A stretch of 64,000 bases of DNA from NCBI GenBank assembly GCA_964059195.1, contig CAXKWD010000009.1:47959160-48023159 (forward strand). The letters run 5' to 3'. Under the pieces are notes generated by a model that was not told the origin of the DNA, ran no database searches, and saw only the letters and a program-made list of their open reading frames with translations. The stretch comes from Ectobius pallidus (lineage: Eukaryota; Arthropoda; Insecta; Blattodea; Ectobiidae). Positions 26,201-41,200 of the stretch are shown one piece after another. The translations under genes and the position numbers were made by a program. The stretch's first letter is position 1. Each line of letters opens with the position of its first letter.

Positions 26201-29200
26201 AAAATAATGTCTTTAGTCTGTTCACTGGCAGCATGTGACGTAATAATCACCGGAAATTGATACTTTACATTTTCAATAACAAGCTGACATTTTATCAAAT
26301 AAAATTGCATCTTTGTGTACTTAAGGGCATGAGAAAAATTGGGTCCACTCAGTCTCTGAACAACTAGGAAGTCAAATAACGGCTGCTTCCTGTATAATTA
26401 ACAAACTCAATTGCTTATACATTGAAGTAAAAAGAAATGGGCACCTCTTCTAAGAACCTTTGATAATAAATTTGGGGTCTTTCAGGACTCTAGGGTTCAA
26501 TTTTGAGTCCTTTTTTGGCACTTGCAGGCCTCACCATGCAAATTTAGATCTGTTTCTGGTTTCCAACAGTCTCTCTTTAAATACCTTAATGTGAACTTGG
26601 TCCCTGTTTGGGCTCTTGTCTCCTTCAGACTCATCTTATCTTTTCCCCTATTGGGCTCCTTATGATTCTTTTTTTTAAGTCCCTTCAGTCTTTGTGTAAA
26701 TATGAATCCTTCGTCTTCTCTATATAAAAAAGAATGCACACTTGTATAATAAATGCTCTACTATCCATAGCTACTCTACCAGAAACAATGAAAACTTATA
26801 TATAAATAAATGTAAATTCAGCACCACCCAGAAAAGTTTTGAATATGTTGCCCTCAGACTATTTAATTCATTGCCAAACAAAATTAAGGAGTTATCATAT
26901 GTTCCATTTAAAAGGTCAATTAAATCTAACCTGTTGTCAAATACCCTGTACAGTGTCAAGGACTTCAATGACATTATCTGGTGAAATGTGTACTTGTATA
27001 TTTTATCTCATTTGTGTTTATTGTTATTGTTATTTTATCTCATTTGTGTTTATTGTTATTGCTAATACATTGTACAATGTCTGTGGCAAATAAATCTAAT
27101 CTAATCTAATCTATCTATTTTAAGAACTTCCATTCTGCATCTCAAACCAGCATCTTTAGGCATGTACTTTCTTCATAAAATTATTTTATTCCTCCACCAC
27201 TCTTTTTTTTTATAAGGACAAGGACATAATTCTACATACGAAAATTATGTTGTTTCTGACATCCTGCACTCTTTTTGCTTGCTTTTAACAGATGTTCCAT
27301 ATATTATTTACAGCAAGAACTCACCTTGCAGTAGATGAGGCATGAGCTGTGCTTCAACTATAGAGCTGCTTCGATAATCACTAGGCATGGATGTTCCATG
27401 TGGGTAACTCATTGCATTGTCTATTATTCTTCCTAAATTCATAACTCTACCATTCTGACCACCAGTGCAACTCATGTAACCACTATCTCCAATTCTGCTT
27501 TCTGGGATGTCCACATCGACAGTTAGAGACTTCATACGATCCTCTATTGTGGGAGAAGAAGGAGAAGAATCTGTAATTGAAATCATGAAAGTGAAGAAAT
27601 AAGAATGTGATAAAAGGTGTAATGTCATTCTGAAAATATTAACATTGAAATCAGCCATTTTATTTAATTAAAAATCAAACTTGTAATAACATATTACACT
27701 TTTCATTCCAATTTCTCAGCAATCTAATGTCTGAACAGACAGCATAACAGATTACAGAATCAGAGTTCAGTATCAGTTGTGGTAATATCTGTATGATAAT
27801 ATCAGAAGGCAAATGGGTGGATAGCTTGAGACATGTACAAGAGAAGGAGAGATGGCAGAGGAGGAAACGAATATATGGTTAAGAAGGGAAGAAAATACAA
27901 TATAGTTTGGCTGTTTTAACACACAAATAAGGAAAACAAAAGCTATGCGTAAATTAGGAAAGGTTGACACAGTTTGAAAACTGTACTACAATGTAGGCTG
28001 TAAAAGTTCTAAGTAAGCTTTATTGAATGTATTTGGTAGCATTTCTTAATAAAACACTACAGTCAATAGACACTGTATTGGGAAGAACACAGTGAAGTCA
28101 TAACATATATATTATTATGGTTTGTAACACACTACAGTCAAGCCTCCTTCTAACGATATTTGCAGGCCCTAGCAAATCATATTGTTATATTAGGGTTATT
28201 GTTATATCAAGGGACATCTTAAGAAAACTGCATGCAAAACAAAAAACCGTATTATGAACTTACACAACCTAACGAAAGACTTTGTTTAACATACACTGTA
28301 ACAAACACAACACATTCCTCAATTTCTCTTTTCATTTTAAGAAATGTAGCCAATGTAGATTGTGAAAGTCCATACTTTTTTACAACTTCTGTCTGCTTCA
28401 AACCATCATCCAAACCTTTAAACGCCGCTAATTTTGTATCAAGACTTATTGGTTTTCATTGAGCGGAGGCCGACAGCTATTTTGTGCCCACCCACTGAAA
28501 ATTAACTTTAAAGATTGATTAGCTGTTTAACATCACCTAACATACGTCGCAGAAAGTTCAGTCACACAGTGGTGGAAAGAGGGAAGAAAGAAGAAAGATG
28601 GAAGAATCACATTTGTCAGTGACATTGTACTCAACCCTCTACAGAGAATAAAATTTCTCTTTCGGAAATTCTAAAGGTGGCCTAAAGGTTCACACCAGCC
28701 AGGAAGGAGACTAATCTACTTCCTGCTACTGCCTGCAGGGCTAAGTTGTAGGTTTAAAGGTTTGGATGATGGTTTGAAGCAGACAGAAGTTGCAAAAAAG
28801 TATGGACTTTCACAAAATATGTATCGTTATAAAAGGGTGTTCATGAAATATCTTAGATAGATAGATAGATAATTATTTCAGCCTTTCACATACTGATAAT
28901 GTATGGCATCGTCAAATAGAATAAATTCATATAATAACCTTATTAAATTCTTGAATGCTATATATGGGGTTGTTTACCAATACTGACCTGACCTTCCTCT
29001 TAAATGTTTCATACGACAAGTTTCTGATATTGTTAGAGAGACTGTTATAAAGCGTGAAGGAAGTAAATTCGAAACTACTCTGCGTTAAAGCATACTTACA
29101 TTTGTTTATATAGATATTAGAATTATTTCTCGTTGCATGTCCATGTACGATATCACATGTATTGAAGTTACTTATGTTTCTCTTTACATAAAGAAGGGAG

Positions 29201-32200
29201 GCCAGGATGTACATTGACGGTAATGTAAGTATCCCCGACTGAATAAAAAGTGGTTTACAATGAGTCCTAGATGAAGCTCCAAAGATTATTCTGATTGCTC
29301 TCTTTTGTAAAATAAAGAGTCTACAAGAAGACGTATGGTTTCCCCATAACAACAGTCCATAATTTAAATGACTATGTATATAGGCATAGTACACAGTGAC
29401 CAAGGACTCAATTGTTACATTAGCCCTGAGTACCCTAAGCATAAATAAGCCATTACTTATTTTCTTAGCAACACAATCTACATGAGTTTGCCATCCCAGT
29501 CCTGATTCAACATGTACACCCAAAAACTTGACTGATTTGATGTTAGTACAATTAACTCTTAAATTAAAATGTAATGTTTCTGTTTTATTATTATTAATTA
29601 CTAAGTTATTAGCATTGCACCAATTTTGAACTTTACTAGTTAGCGCGCTAAGCTCTGTATTTAGTGATTCAGTATCCGGATAAATTAAACAGGAAGCCAA
29701 GTCATCTGCAAACATATAAGTCTCTAGGTGTTCATGACGAACAGAAATGGGGAGGTCATTAATATATATTATGAATAATAGTGGCCCAAGTACAGAGCCT
29801 TGTGGTACACCATACGTCAACAATTTATAATTAGATATTCTACTTCCATTTAAAAATACTGCTTGATGTCTATTGGTGAGATACGATGATATGAGTTCAC
29901 TGCTAACATAATTAAAACCGTAAAATTTGAGTTTGTCCAAAAGAATTGTGAAAGAAACAGTGTCAAAGGCTTTAGTAAAATCAAAAAAGCGACTACATAC
30001 TACATTTCCAGACTCAAACTCATCAAGACACCGCTTATAAAAAGATATTACTGCATCAGAGGTGCTACGAGCAGTTCTAAATCCGTACTGGTTATTAACT
30101 AATAAAGAATTAGTTTCAAAATATTTATAAATTTGTTTATAATCGCTATAATGAGGGACAAATAACATTATTAAGATAGAAAATTTGCTGGACCTCAGAA
30201 AAATATTGCTTAATGTGGGTTTATCATTATATCGGTCTTCGTTATATTGAGGTTCGACTGTATTTGCATTACCACAAATTGATGCACAACTGAGCTTCTG
30301 GTAACCTTCGAAATCAGGATTTTACCATATCAGTTAAGAAGAAATAATAGTACCTGAAGCAGCTGAAGCAGAAGTTTTACGTAGTAAGTAATTGGACAAA
30401 TCAATAGTTGGATACGGCCAAGAGAAGTCCATATGCAGTTGTTTCAGAGCTGCTACAAAGTCATCTACTCTGGCAACTCTATCCCTTTCTTTACCAAGCC
30501 ATGCAACAAGGTGGAAGTCAAGATGAGCAGCAAAGTAACCAAGTTGTGATAAGCGATGTGCTGACAACCAGCGGCGAGCATGTCTCTGCAGAATTACATC
30601 AATAAAGAACTCTTCTGCAGAACCTGAAGGCTCCCTAAAATACAAAACCCAGAAAAGAATTGGTTAGCTTTGACTGGTGTGATGAAATATTTCTACTATA
30701 TCGTCTCCTGAGTATTGAAGGGTACCATGTCCATCAAAATAAGGTTTGAGAAAAGAAAGGAAAGGAAAGATGAGACTCATATTACTTAAATTCACTTGGA
30801 ACAATTATACACATAATATCTTCAATACACTAACTGCTTCATTATAATTTATAACTTATTAGTTATTATTAACCAGTTTCTGAGAGGCCTCCCTCTCATC
30901 CTCAGCTACTTCCAATTGCCAAACTTCCATCTCATACCACTCGATGTCACTGCTTCAGTTTTTACGAGTTTTCCAATTAGGCCTAACTCATTCTCCCCTG
31001 GGATGTCAAAGTTTTGAAGATGATTCCCGTGTTTCTGAATATATATTCTTCTCCCATATGGTCAATTGAATGATCATTTTTAAGCAGAACTGCTTCCATG
31101 ACTACATCATGATCAAATTTCCATATACGAGCAGCTACTGCAGAATTTTCAATTTCCCGCAGTCTGATATTTCTGAACTGCTTGACCACTAAGCCTACAT
31201 GTAAAGAACAAGATATTTCATGTAAGATTATATTGTGTTGTGCATTTATCGAGGAAAGTCCTTTAGAGTTTAGTGAAAAAGGTAAATATGTTGTTTTATC
31301 AATGTTTAAAGATAGAAGGTTTTCATCGAGACATTTTTTTATTTTGTTTGTTCCAATGTTAGCATTACTAAAAACGTGCTCCCAACTGTTTCCAGAAAAT
31401 ATGATTACTGTGTCATCAGCGAAGGAATAAACATTGCCTTTGATGAGATTTATATCTAATTTAAGAAGATCATTGATATATATTAAGAAGAGCAAAGGAC
31501 CTAACACAGTTCCTTGTGGGACGCCGATATTTAGCACTACGTTTTCACTTTTTTCGTTGTTAACTTTAGTGCTTTGGTATAAGACGGAAGTTTGGCAGTT
31601 GGACATAGGTCACACATTAATTTAAAGAGACATACAGCAAAATATTTCAGTATTTAGATGTGGAAAAATGGTTTTGCAGTACAGTGTATATGCATGATGA
31701 GTATCTAAACTCTTATAAGTTGGAAAATGAAATTTATTAATTGTAAATGTCCAAAATTAAGTTCATCAACACAAGTAAAATACCTAGGTGTTATCATTGA
31801 TCAAAATTTACGGTGGGAAAAACATGTTCAATATCTGTGTCTTAAACTACGTAAAACTATATATAAATTTGTTATATTAAGAAACATTATGCCACAGAGT
31901 ACTTTAAGATTAATATATCTAAGTTTAGTCCAATCAGTTATACAATATGGAATAATAGGATGGGGTGGGAATGTCAGACTGCACTTCGCCCATTGTCGTT
32001 GTTGCAGAAAAGAATAATCAAGATATGTTTAAAAAAATCAATCAACTATCCATCTAAAAGTTTATATAAAGATTTTGACGTATTGAATATTAAATAATTA
32101 TACTCCTACACTTTATTAAATTATCTCTTACGAACACTTCATGCCAACGGCGCATCAATATTCTTTATTTGTATTTATATACATATTGGACGAGGCATAT

Positions 32201-35200
32201 ATTATGGATAAATGACAACTAATGACAATAAATGAAATTTATTAATATTCTAAACTCTTAGTTTAGTATCTAATAGTAGGGTACCTTATGTAAGAAAATC
32301 ACATCCCGTGGGCTCCTTCGTGAAGAAAGCAACACACCTATATTTTCAGTTTCTATGAAATCTAAGGATACCCGAACCACTTGATGCTACTCTGGGGGAT
32401 ACATTTCGGTGTCCGCATCCGTTTTTGAGAATGTCCGCTATTAGGAAGAATTTCATCATAAGGGCCAATGTTATTTTGCAGGGGAATTTAAAAATGTCTG
32501 CTATTGAGAGAAGTCCGCTATTGGGAAGTGTCCGTTTAAGGGAAGTTTCACTGTACATTCGTTTTGTTTTCACTGAAAGTAAATTGATTCACTATTGTCA
32601 ATTCAAGCTTCAGAAAATAATAAAGTTTCAACATGTGTCTTGTTACCAAGAAATCAATGATTCCTTAACATGAGAATTGCTGTAGATAGTTGTCAATTCT
32701 TGTCCTAGAATAAAGTTTCAACAATAGTTCTTTTATCACAAAAATATTTACTTTACATGTAGGCCTACCCATTATCATTTAATGTGTCGACTAAGGGGGA
32801 TGGTTTATAAATTGAATTTATTATACGGTTTATTATTAATTTATTTGAAGAAGTAATGATTTTTAAAAATCGTTCTTAAAAATAAAAAACTGAGAATAAG
32901 TTTCTTATCATTTTCAATTTATTAAATCGCTCATATGTAATATTCGCTAAACAAAACAAACCAAATCATAAATCAAATATCATATATTGTTCAACTTTTA
33001 GTCACCTTCATTTTAGCTAAGTTCTTATGCTGCATGTGTTTACAAGGAGTAAACACATCTGCTGCGGCACAGAATACATTACTCTCTTAATGCACTGGCT
33101 CCAGGGCTGAATACTGATATTTTCTACTACATTTAATACCTTAATCAACTAATAATTCTTACTGATAAAAGTTAATACATCAAATGTTATATTTCTTTTA
33201 GCAGTAACTAAAACTGTAAGAAGTACTTCAAGTAATCAGTTTTGCTTTTTCATGCACCGTGCCATGCTCACTATGCACTAATAACAATGTGTAAACATAA
33301 CATAAGAAGAGTGATGGCTAAAAGTGATCAGAGTCAAATTTTGTTAATTCTTCAGGATTTGAACTTTTGTTTTTCAAGTTGTAATTCTAATGTAAAAATA
33401 TTGGGAGGAAAATATAATTAACTGGGAGACTATCATCTTTCTTGGATGAATGGAATCAAACTGGAATTCTGTCTGTATTAAGCTACAAAATGGCACTAAA
33501 ACTCACTGCATACCAAACATGGACTTTGATCGTTCTATGCTGTCACCCTTCATATGGATTCTTGCAGCATAAAATAGTTTCTTGCCCTATAAAGAAGGAA
33601 TGGTTAAAACTTAACTTTAAAAATCATATTCAGAAAACTGCTGCAAGAAGGGATCAAACCAGTATAATTGCAGGGCTGCAGACCGAACAGCATAAACATT
33701 AACCAACATAATGAGAGCCCTTCCTATTCATAGCCTTGAAAATTAAACAAACGAAGCTATCTTTTATACCTGGTATCACTACGACCTGTAGGAACTGATT
33801 TCTTGCGTCTAAGAGGAACTGATTTGCCAATATCACCACTGTTGCTATTAGAACGTAACACCTCTCTATGATGTCCGGACATTGCCTGAGTTCCTGATTC
33901 TATCTGCTGGACTTTAGGGGTTGTAGTAGTGCTGTAACTGCGACCACGTGACACCTAAAGGAGAACAAAATTAACACAAACCTTGAATTTGATGATTTTA
34001 AGATAATTTTTTAATCAAATAAATTACTGACACTGTAAAATAAACTACCATATAAATAAAACCATAAATTCAGCAAAAATTTACAGCTGAATCAGCATTA
34101 AACTTTTAATAACTTTTTTTGGTTCAACACTTTCGTGAGGAATTCACCTACACTATTAATACAAAACTGGCATTTGTTTTGTTCCGTACAATGTTACTCT
34201 TACATGTAACATCCATATTAATTAGCCCATAATGTTAAGTATATTTCTGTATGTACCTATAGCAAATTGTTCAGAAAAGAGATTATTTTCCATGCTTAAC
34301 AGACTCAAAAACTATCTTTGTTCAATAACATCACTAGAAAGGATGAATTTTATGTCTGTTATTTGTATTAGGACTTGCAATGTACTTTGTCAGATTAACT
34401 TTGATGACATCATCAACACTTTCTCCATTAAGATAATGTGGAAGAAAACTGTAATTAACAAATGAGATGCATGCATTTTTATTCCAGTAAATGAAATTTT
34501 ATAAATTGCAATATTTCATTTTTAAAATATTTGAACATAACCAATAACCTATAATTTGTAAATTATTTATTTGTGAGAGGGGGTGGCAAATTTTAGCACT
34601 ACCTTAAGACACCATTCACCTAAATCCGGCCTAGAGATAATGCAATGCTCATCCACTCAAGTTCTGTACCACTATTCCGTAGGAAACACTTAAAACATAG
34701 TAATAGAATAATAAAAGAACATGATTTACTCACATGATTAATTCTTAATAGAGACTTGCAAGGTTCACAGATAGCACCTTCAGAAATGCTGAAGAAATAA
34801 AACTTTAAATTTACCCACAAACACAAGTATACACATACTGTACCTGCATTGTACCCAGCACAAGGGACAGATCTTCTTCATTAGGACTGACTGGGGGAGT
34901 CTGAGGGTTCATTCCATATTTGGACGGCAGAATGAATGAGGCACGAGGCGATTCTACATCATTTGGATCTGTGATCACAAAAATAATTTGGTATGCAAAA
35001 ATCATAACTATGATATGCATCAAAATTATGGGCACAATTTTAGGTTGAACAAAGAAATTGCCAAAAAAGCACATACTGACAACACCAAAATGAATGCTTT
35101 AATAAAATCTAATTTTACAGCCACACACATACACAAAAAAAAAAAAAAAAAAAAAAACAAACAAACAAACAAACAAACAAACAAACATATCTGCAAAATA

Positions 35201-38200
35201 CTTATCTTATTGTTTTAATGGTTATTATGAAAATTAACTAGCTTAATAGGCCTAGCGTTGCCTGGGTTTTGTATTTTGTAATTCGAAATTAACTTATGAA
35301 GGACTTTTGATTTTCAAATGACTTACGACACTCAAACTATTCACAAAATGCTTGATATAGCTTTTTATGGCTCATAGAGGACTTAGAATTTTTCATCCTA
35401 TTGCTTCTACACACCTTACCTGGGTGGGGTTGAAATAAGAAGAAACATAAATTCTGGTAATGTAAAACTAGTATAATTTTATTTCTCACTCTCATGTTAC
35501 CATTCAACCATTATGGAGATGAAATAAAAAAAGAAATGCAATATCGCTTTCATATTTTCCTCCCCAAAAACCTGGGACGTAATAATTTACTGTGCACACA
35601 GGACTAAAAATGTTTCATCCTATTTTGCCTCCTTTTAGATGTTTAGTGCCTAAAATAAACAACCATATTTGTCAACTAATACAAAGCCTACAGTTATTAA
35701 TAATGTATCAGAGTATAGGATTGTTTACAGGCTTCTGATATAACATACGAGGTTTGTCTAAAAAGTATCCGACCTTTTAACTTTTGCACGCAAGCTAGGG
35801 TGGCGCCACTGTGCACAGTGGAAGAAGAGAGTTTAATGCGCACGCTTGAATTTTTTCTCTGCCTTCGAAAGTGCCAGTTACTGCCTGCTAGCCTCAGAGT
35901 GATGTCCCATGATAAGCGCTCGGCAGAATTTGATATCTCTCAAGATGACTGAACAAGTTGGGCATAGATACTGCATCAAATTTTGTCAAAACCTTGGTGA
36001 TTCTCAAAGTGAAACAATTCGGAAGATTTAGCAGGTGTTTGGAGATGATGCTATGGGGGTAACACAAATCAAGGAGTGGTTCAACCGATTCAAAAAAGGC
36101 CACACATCGGCAGAGAGTGACCAGCATTCCGGGAGGCTACAAACCACTCGGAATGTCTTTGGCAATCTCTCGTTCGGTCAATTGACAATCTCCCATAACC
36201 AGATGTTCAACCCTCTCAATGACAGCTGCATTCCGAGCAGTTCTAATGGAAACTGTCGTTACTTCAAGAAATGAAATAAAATGCCAATTTATTATCTTTT
36301 CTATTCCTCTAAGTTCAGTTTCATTACGATAATTTTGTATTTACTTATCAAATTTTGTACAAGTTGGTTGGTTTTATTGTCATTTAACAATGGGGAGGAC
36401 TGCTACAAGCCTGTGATGATAACTGTGTGCTGAAATGTTGTCCTGCAGTAGAAAATCAAATTAACTGTGTCATCTAGGCCGGAACAGTTGACTTGTGGTC
36501 TATGAAGAAACACATTTGATCTCTTCTGTCATTACAGAGTTACAGCTACGTAAGGCACATAAGGCATCAACATGCGGTGATTAACATGTCACATGCTGCC
36601 ATGAGCAGAATGAAAACTCTTTATTTAATACAACATAACTTGTTTGGAAATTGAAATAATATAGATGTCCAATGACTAAAAATACAATTTTGATTCGATA
36701 CAAGCCAGTTCGTGTGCTTTACAACTTTTTGATGTAAGCACTACCAGGACACCCTCAATCTTGTGATGTGCACTATTGGTAGCATTGGGAACTCGGATTG
36801 ATTCATTGAATCGATTTGTGGTCGTGGACTGTTCATTCAGCTAGTATGCCATGATCTTATGGCTAATAGAATATTGACAACAAAGTAAGAAAATTATTAT
36901 TATTTACAAAATCCATTCCATTTTATTCATGGAATAAATCCTACTCGAGATTACGAGTTTCATCTGATAAATTTGCTCAAACTTTGTTCTTGCAAATATA
37001 TTGATATTGATAAACTCATAACCTCTCATGGGATTACCTTTGATAGAAGTGTTGATAATAACCACATGCAAGCACAACCATTACTAATATATCGATTGTC
37101 TTGCGCCACTGTGCACAATGGAAGAAGAGAGTTTAATGTGCATGCTTGAATTTTTTCTCTGCCTTCGATCTTTTGCTTACAAGGACACAAAGAGCAGTAT
37201 GTTTTATTCATTTTTGTGATTGAAGTTCTTCACTACATACTTATTTCTGTACGTATTTATTCATCAAATATTCACAATAAATATAACTTAAGGTTCAGAT
37301 TCTCTCAAGATAAATTCCAGACCTCTCACTATATTTTCTATGGTCATTAGAGACACTTGTTTTCTCCAAAGCATGAAATGTGAAATCTTTTACCAAAAAA
37401 ATCACAAATTAGGCTAAAAATGCAGTAATTATTCATCTTTCATCAAAATCTCAATACAATTGACAAAATTATGTGAAGTTCATTGGAAGAAATTTGATGC
37501 TGGCAACCTTAGATGGTGGCAACTGTGATTCAGTCATCGAAGGGGGAAAGTAAAGATAAAAACTGAAAACTGATATAGGATATTTTTCCGGGCTACTAAC
37601 CAGGTGGTGAATTGGATTAATTCCGACGTTTCGAAGCCAACCTGAGGCTCCATTATCAAGGAGAATGAAATGCCGGGACTAGATGGGGTGTATTTATATA
37701 GGACTGCTGTAACTGGGGACATCCGGATTGGAGAAAAGATTTATTGGAGACCAACCAATCAGGAAACAGATGGGTGCTGGGAGAAAAGGAGTTAAGATGA
37801 GAAATAGAAACGGTCCAAATAAGGGCCAACGGTCATTTGGTAGTGACAATAAATTATTATCATATAGGTGGTGGTTGGAAAAACGAGAAGAATTGGAAAA
37901 AATTGGAAAAATGGTCCAAATGAGGGCCAATGTTTTTAATTATTCTGGTGGTTGATGGGAAGGTGTGCGGTTGGCTTGTTTGGACCTGAGCGAATCAATA
38001 GCATGGAACCAGGCAGGGCTTAGTTGGATACCGCTGTCTCTATTCATGTTGTTTGGTTAAAAATGGATCTCCATGGCTTCCCTCACCACTCTCTCCCAGA
38101 AACTTGAAGACATGGCAAGAAGAGCCGTTTCACCAAACTTGATACGGTGACCCATGCTGATGGCGTGTTCCGCTATGGCTCACCATCATCACCATCCATC

Positions 38201-41200
38201 CCAGCGCAGAGGGGTACTTAACATCATCTTTCATAGAGCTTTTGCCATTTCGGACTGCAACAACTTACCAGAGGAACTAGACCATCTCAAGAAAATATTC
38301 CACCAGAACGGCTACAAGAACAATGAAATTAGTTTGGCCTTTAAAAGGACTGTGTCTCCGCGTCCAGCAGTGGCAGATGAGAAACCCCCTGATAGAAGCC
38401 GACCCTTCACATGCATACCATACATGGGCGCATCGTCAGGAAAAATTAGCTGTATCCTCCGGAAGTTTGACATAAAAATTATCCATCTACCACCTCCCAA
38501 GATAAAGCAGCTGATCCGGCCAGTGAATGACAACCTGGGTCTGAAGACAGGTGGTGTGTATGCAATACATTGGACAAACTGGCCACACGGTGGAAGTGCA
38601 CTGCAAGGAACATGCCCGAAATATCCGGCTGTTTTATCCAGAGAAATCTGCGGTAGCAGAACACGCCATCAGCATGGGTCACCGTATCAAGTTTGGTGAA
38701 ACGGCTCTTCTTGCCAGGTCTTCAAGTTTCTGGGAGAGAGTGGTGAGGGAAGCCGTGGAGATCTGTTTGAAACCAAACAACATGAATAGAGACGGCGGTA
38801 TCCATGGTTCCATGCTATTGATTCGTTCAGGTCGAAACGAGCCAACCACACACCTTCCAATCAACCACCAGAATAATTAAAAACCGGCCCTTATTTGGAC
38901 CGTTTTTCCAATTTTTCTCGTTTTTCCAACCACCACGTATATCCAATAAAAAGAAGTGTTTAATAATATATTTCAAGTCAGTGGATAAAAGTTAAAATCA
39001 CTACACAACGTTTCAACTCTCCCCTGGAGTCTTCCTCAGGTGACTTGAAGATTGAGTTTCGTCATGGTAAACATCAATAAAAACACTGTTTCTCAAATGT
39101 CTTTCTTTCCAGTTCTTTGGAATGTCAAACATTCCTTCCTCTATGCATTCTGCTGGTGGCTGGGGAATTTTTAACACTGGAACTTTCCTTTTCAGTCTCC
39201 TCATTACATCCAGCCATTCGTCCCCTATATCACCATCATACCTATTTAAACACATCCCCTGGTTGCCGATTATGGACCATGCCTCATATACCTTTCTTTT
39301 TATGTAATCATTCTCAATTCTTACAATGTTTACTTCACCTATGCCATGCTTGTTTTCTGTCATATGCTGACTGAGTCCAGTAGAGCATTTCCCACTATTT
39401 ACATCCCTTTCATGTTCACGTATTCTGGTTTTAAAGTCTCTCCCGGTTTCCCCGACATATACTCCCTCACAATCACTACATTTTATTGAGTAAACTCCAG
39501 GAAAATCCATTTTGTCCTTGTTCGTACCAAGATGTTTATACTGGGAAAATATTTTTTCAATTGTCTTTTCAGTTTTATATGCTGGTACTATGCCGTATTT
39601 CAGGAAAATTTTCCCTATGCGTTCGCTGACGTGGGGATCATATGGTACGCCTATGTAACCTATACTATTATTTTCTTTCCTTTTTTCATCTTTTTTGTCA
39701 TTTCTTTTTTCAACACTTTTCCATATATGGTTAATTTTTCTACCACAATATCCATTTATTTCTGCTAATCTAAATACTACTTTCTTTTCCTTTTCTAGAT
39801 CTTCGTTATTATTGCATAGACCAATGGCTCTGTGTGCAAAATTACGCCATAAATTGTTTTTGATTCTGTGATGGTGTGTTGATCTTCTGTGTATATACAT
39901 TTCTCCTTTACAAGTTTTTCTATACACGCCTAAACAAAATCCCTGTTGCTGTAGGGTAATTCTTAGGTCCAAAAAGTTGATACTGTTGTTCGCCGATTTC
40001 TCAATCGTGAACCTCACCCTGTTGTGGTAACTGTTGAATTCTTCTAGCAGTAAGTCAGAGATGTCTTGCCTAGCTATTACCAATATGTCATCCACGTAAC
40101 GCATATACAGCAATATGTTGTCAAACTTCTTCCCAATCACCTGTTTTTCCATGAAGTACAGGAATACATCCGATACGAACCCCTACACCGGGTTTCCCAT
40201 AGCCAAGCCCTCTTTCTGTTTGTAAATAATGCCATCAAATTGAAACACATTATATTCAGAACACACCCTGAACCATCTATCATATTCGTTGGCCACTACA
40301 CAGTCCACTCCCTGTTCGATAAGCCACCTATATAAACACTCACTAGCTTGTTCTCTAGGTATGCTGGGATATAGCGAAACCACATCCAAACTAAACATAC
40401 ATAAATCATTGCCGTACTCCATATTCTCTAGAAGGTTTTTTGCTTCAAATGAGTTGCCAATAGACCATCTTGTTCTCTTTTGTATATCACTCAATTTTTT
40501 CACCAAAAGTTTTGCCAACCCAAATGCTGGATGGTTATACATAGGGATTATAGGCCGCAAAGGCACATCCTCTTTATGTGTTTTAGGCAAGCCAAAACAA
40601 TGTGGTAGATCAGATTTGTTGGTGATCAGACTTTTTTAACATCCTCACTAATTGTTATACTACTGTTGATTACTTTGTTCACTTCCCTTCTTATACTCAT
40701 GATAGGGTTCTTATCAAGAATTGAGAAATCTGGAGGTCCAAAACATTCTTTCATTTTTTGGATGTATGTGACAGAGTCAATCAAGACAGGTCGATTTTCT
40801 TTATCACTTTTTACAACCAGTATTTCGTTATCACTCAACCACTTCTTAGCATACGCGATGTTTTTTCTCATCTTCATTCCTTCACCACTTATTCCTTTTT
40901 CTTTTTCTTTAACCTCGTCCATAGCTAAAGACACCTCTTGTAAAAACCTCTTTTTTTCATCACCATCCACGATCAATCCAGAACCTTTGATCGCAGATGC
41001 TAACAAATCCTCCATCATACATTCACTGTTCTTTGGAGCAAATTTAAATCCATACTGGAATATACTCGCTACTTTCGTTGGGATTTCCTTTTTAGAGAGA
41101 TTGACAAATCCATCCATCCTATCGTTTGAAGCCATATCAACCGGATTCCTCTGGGAACAAATCCCGTACTTGTTATACTTCGTGCTTATGTTGTCCCTTA

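Noticed and set aside
28857..28876. CRISPR-like or other short regular repeats
   Set aside because: Simple GATA microsatellite at a LINE 3' end; there is no spacer-repeat array anywhere, and the window is eukaryotic.
38154..38200. HHHHH run as a metal-binding motif
   Set aside because: Generated by a CATCATCAC-type repeat at the inverted-tail junction of PLE1, outside the conserved domain.
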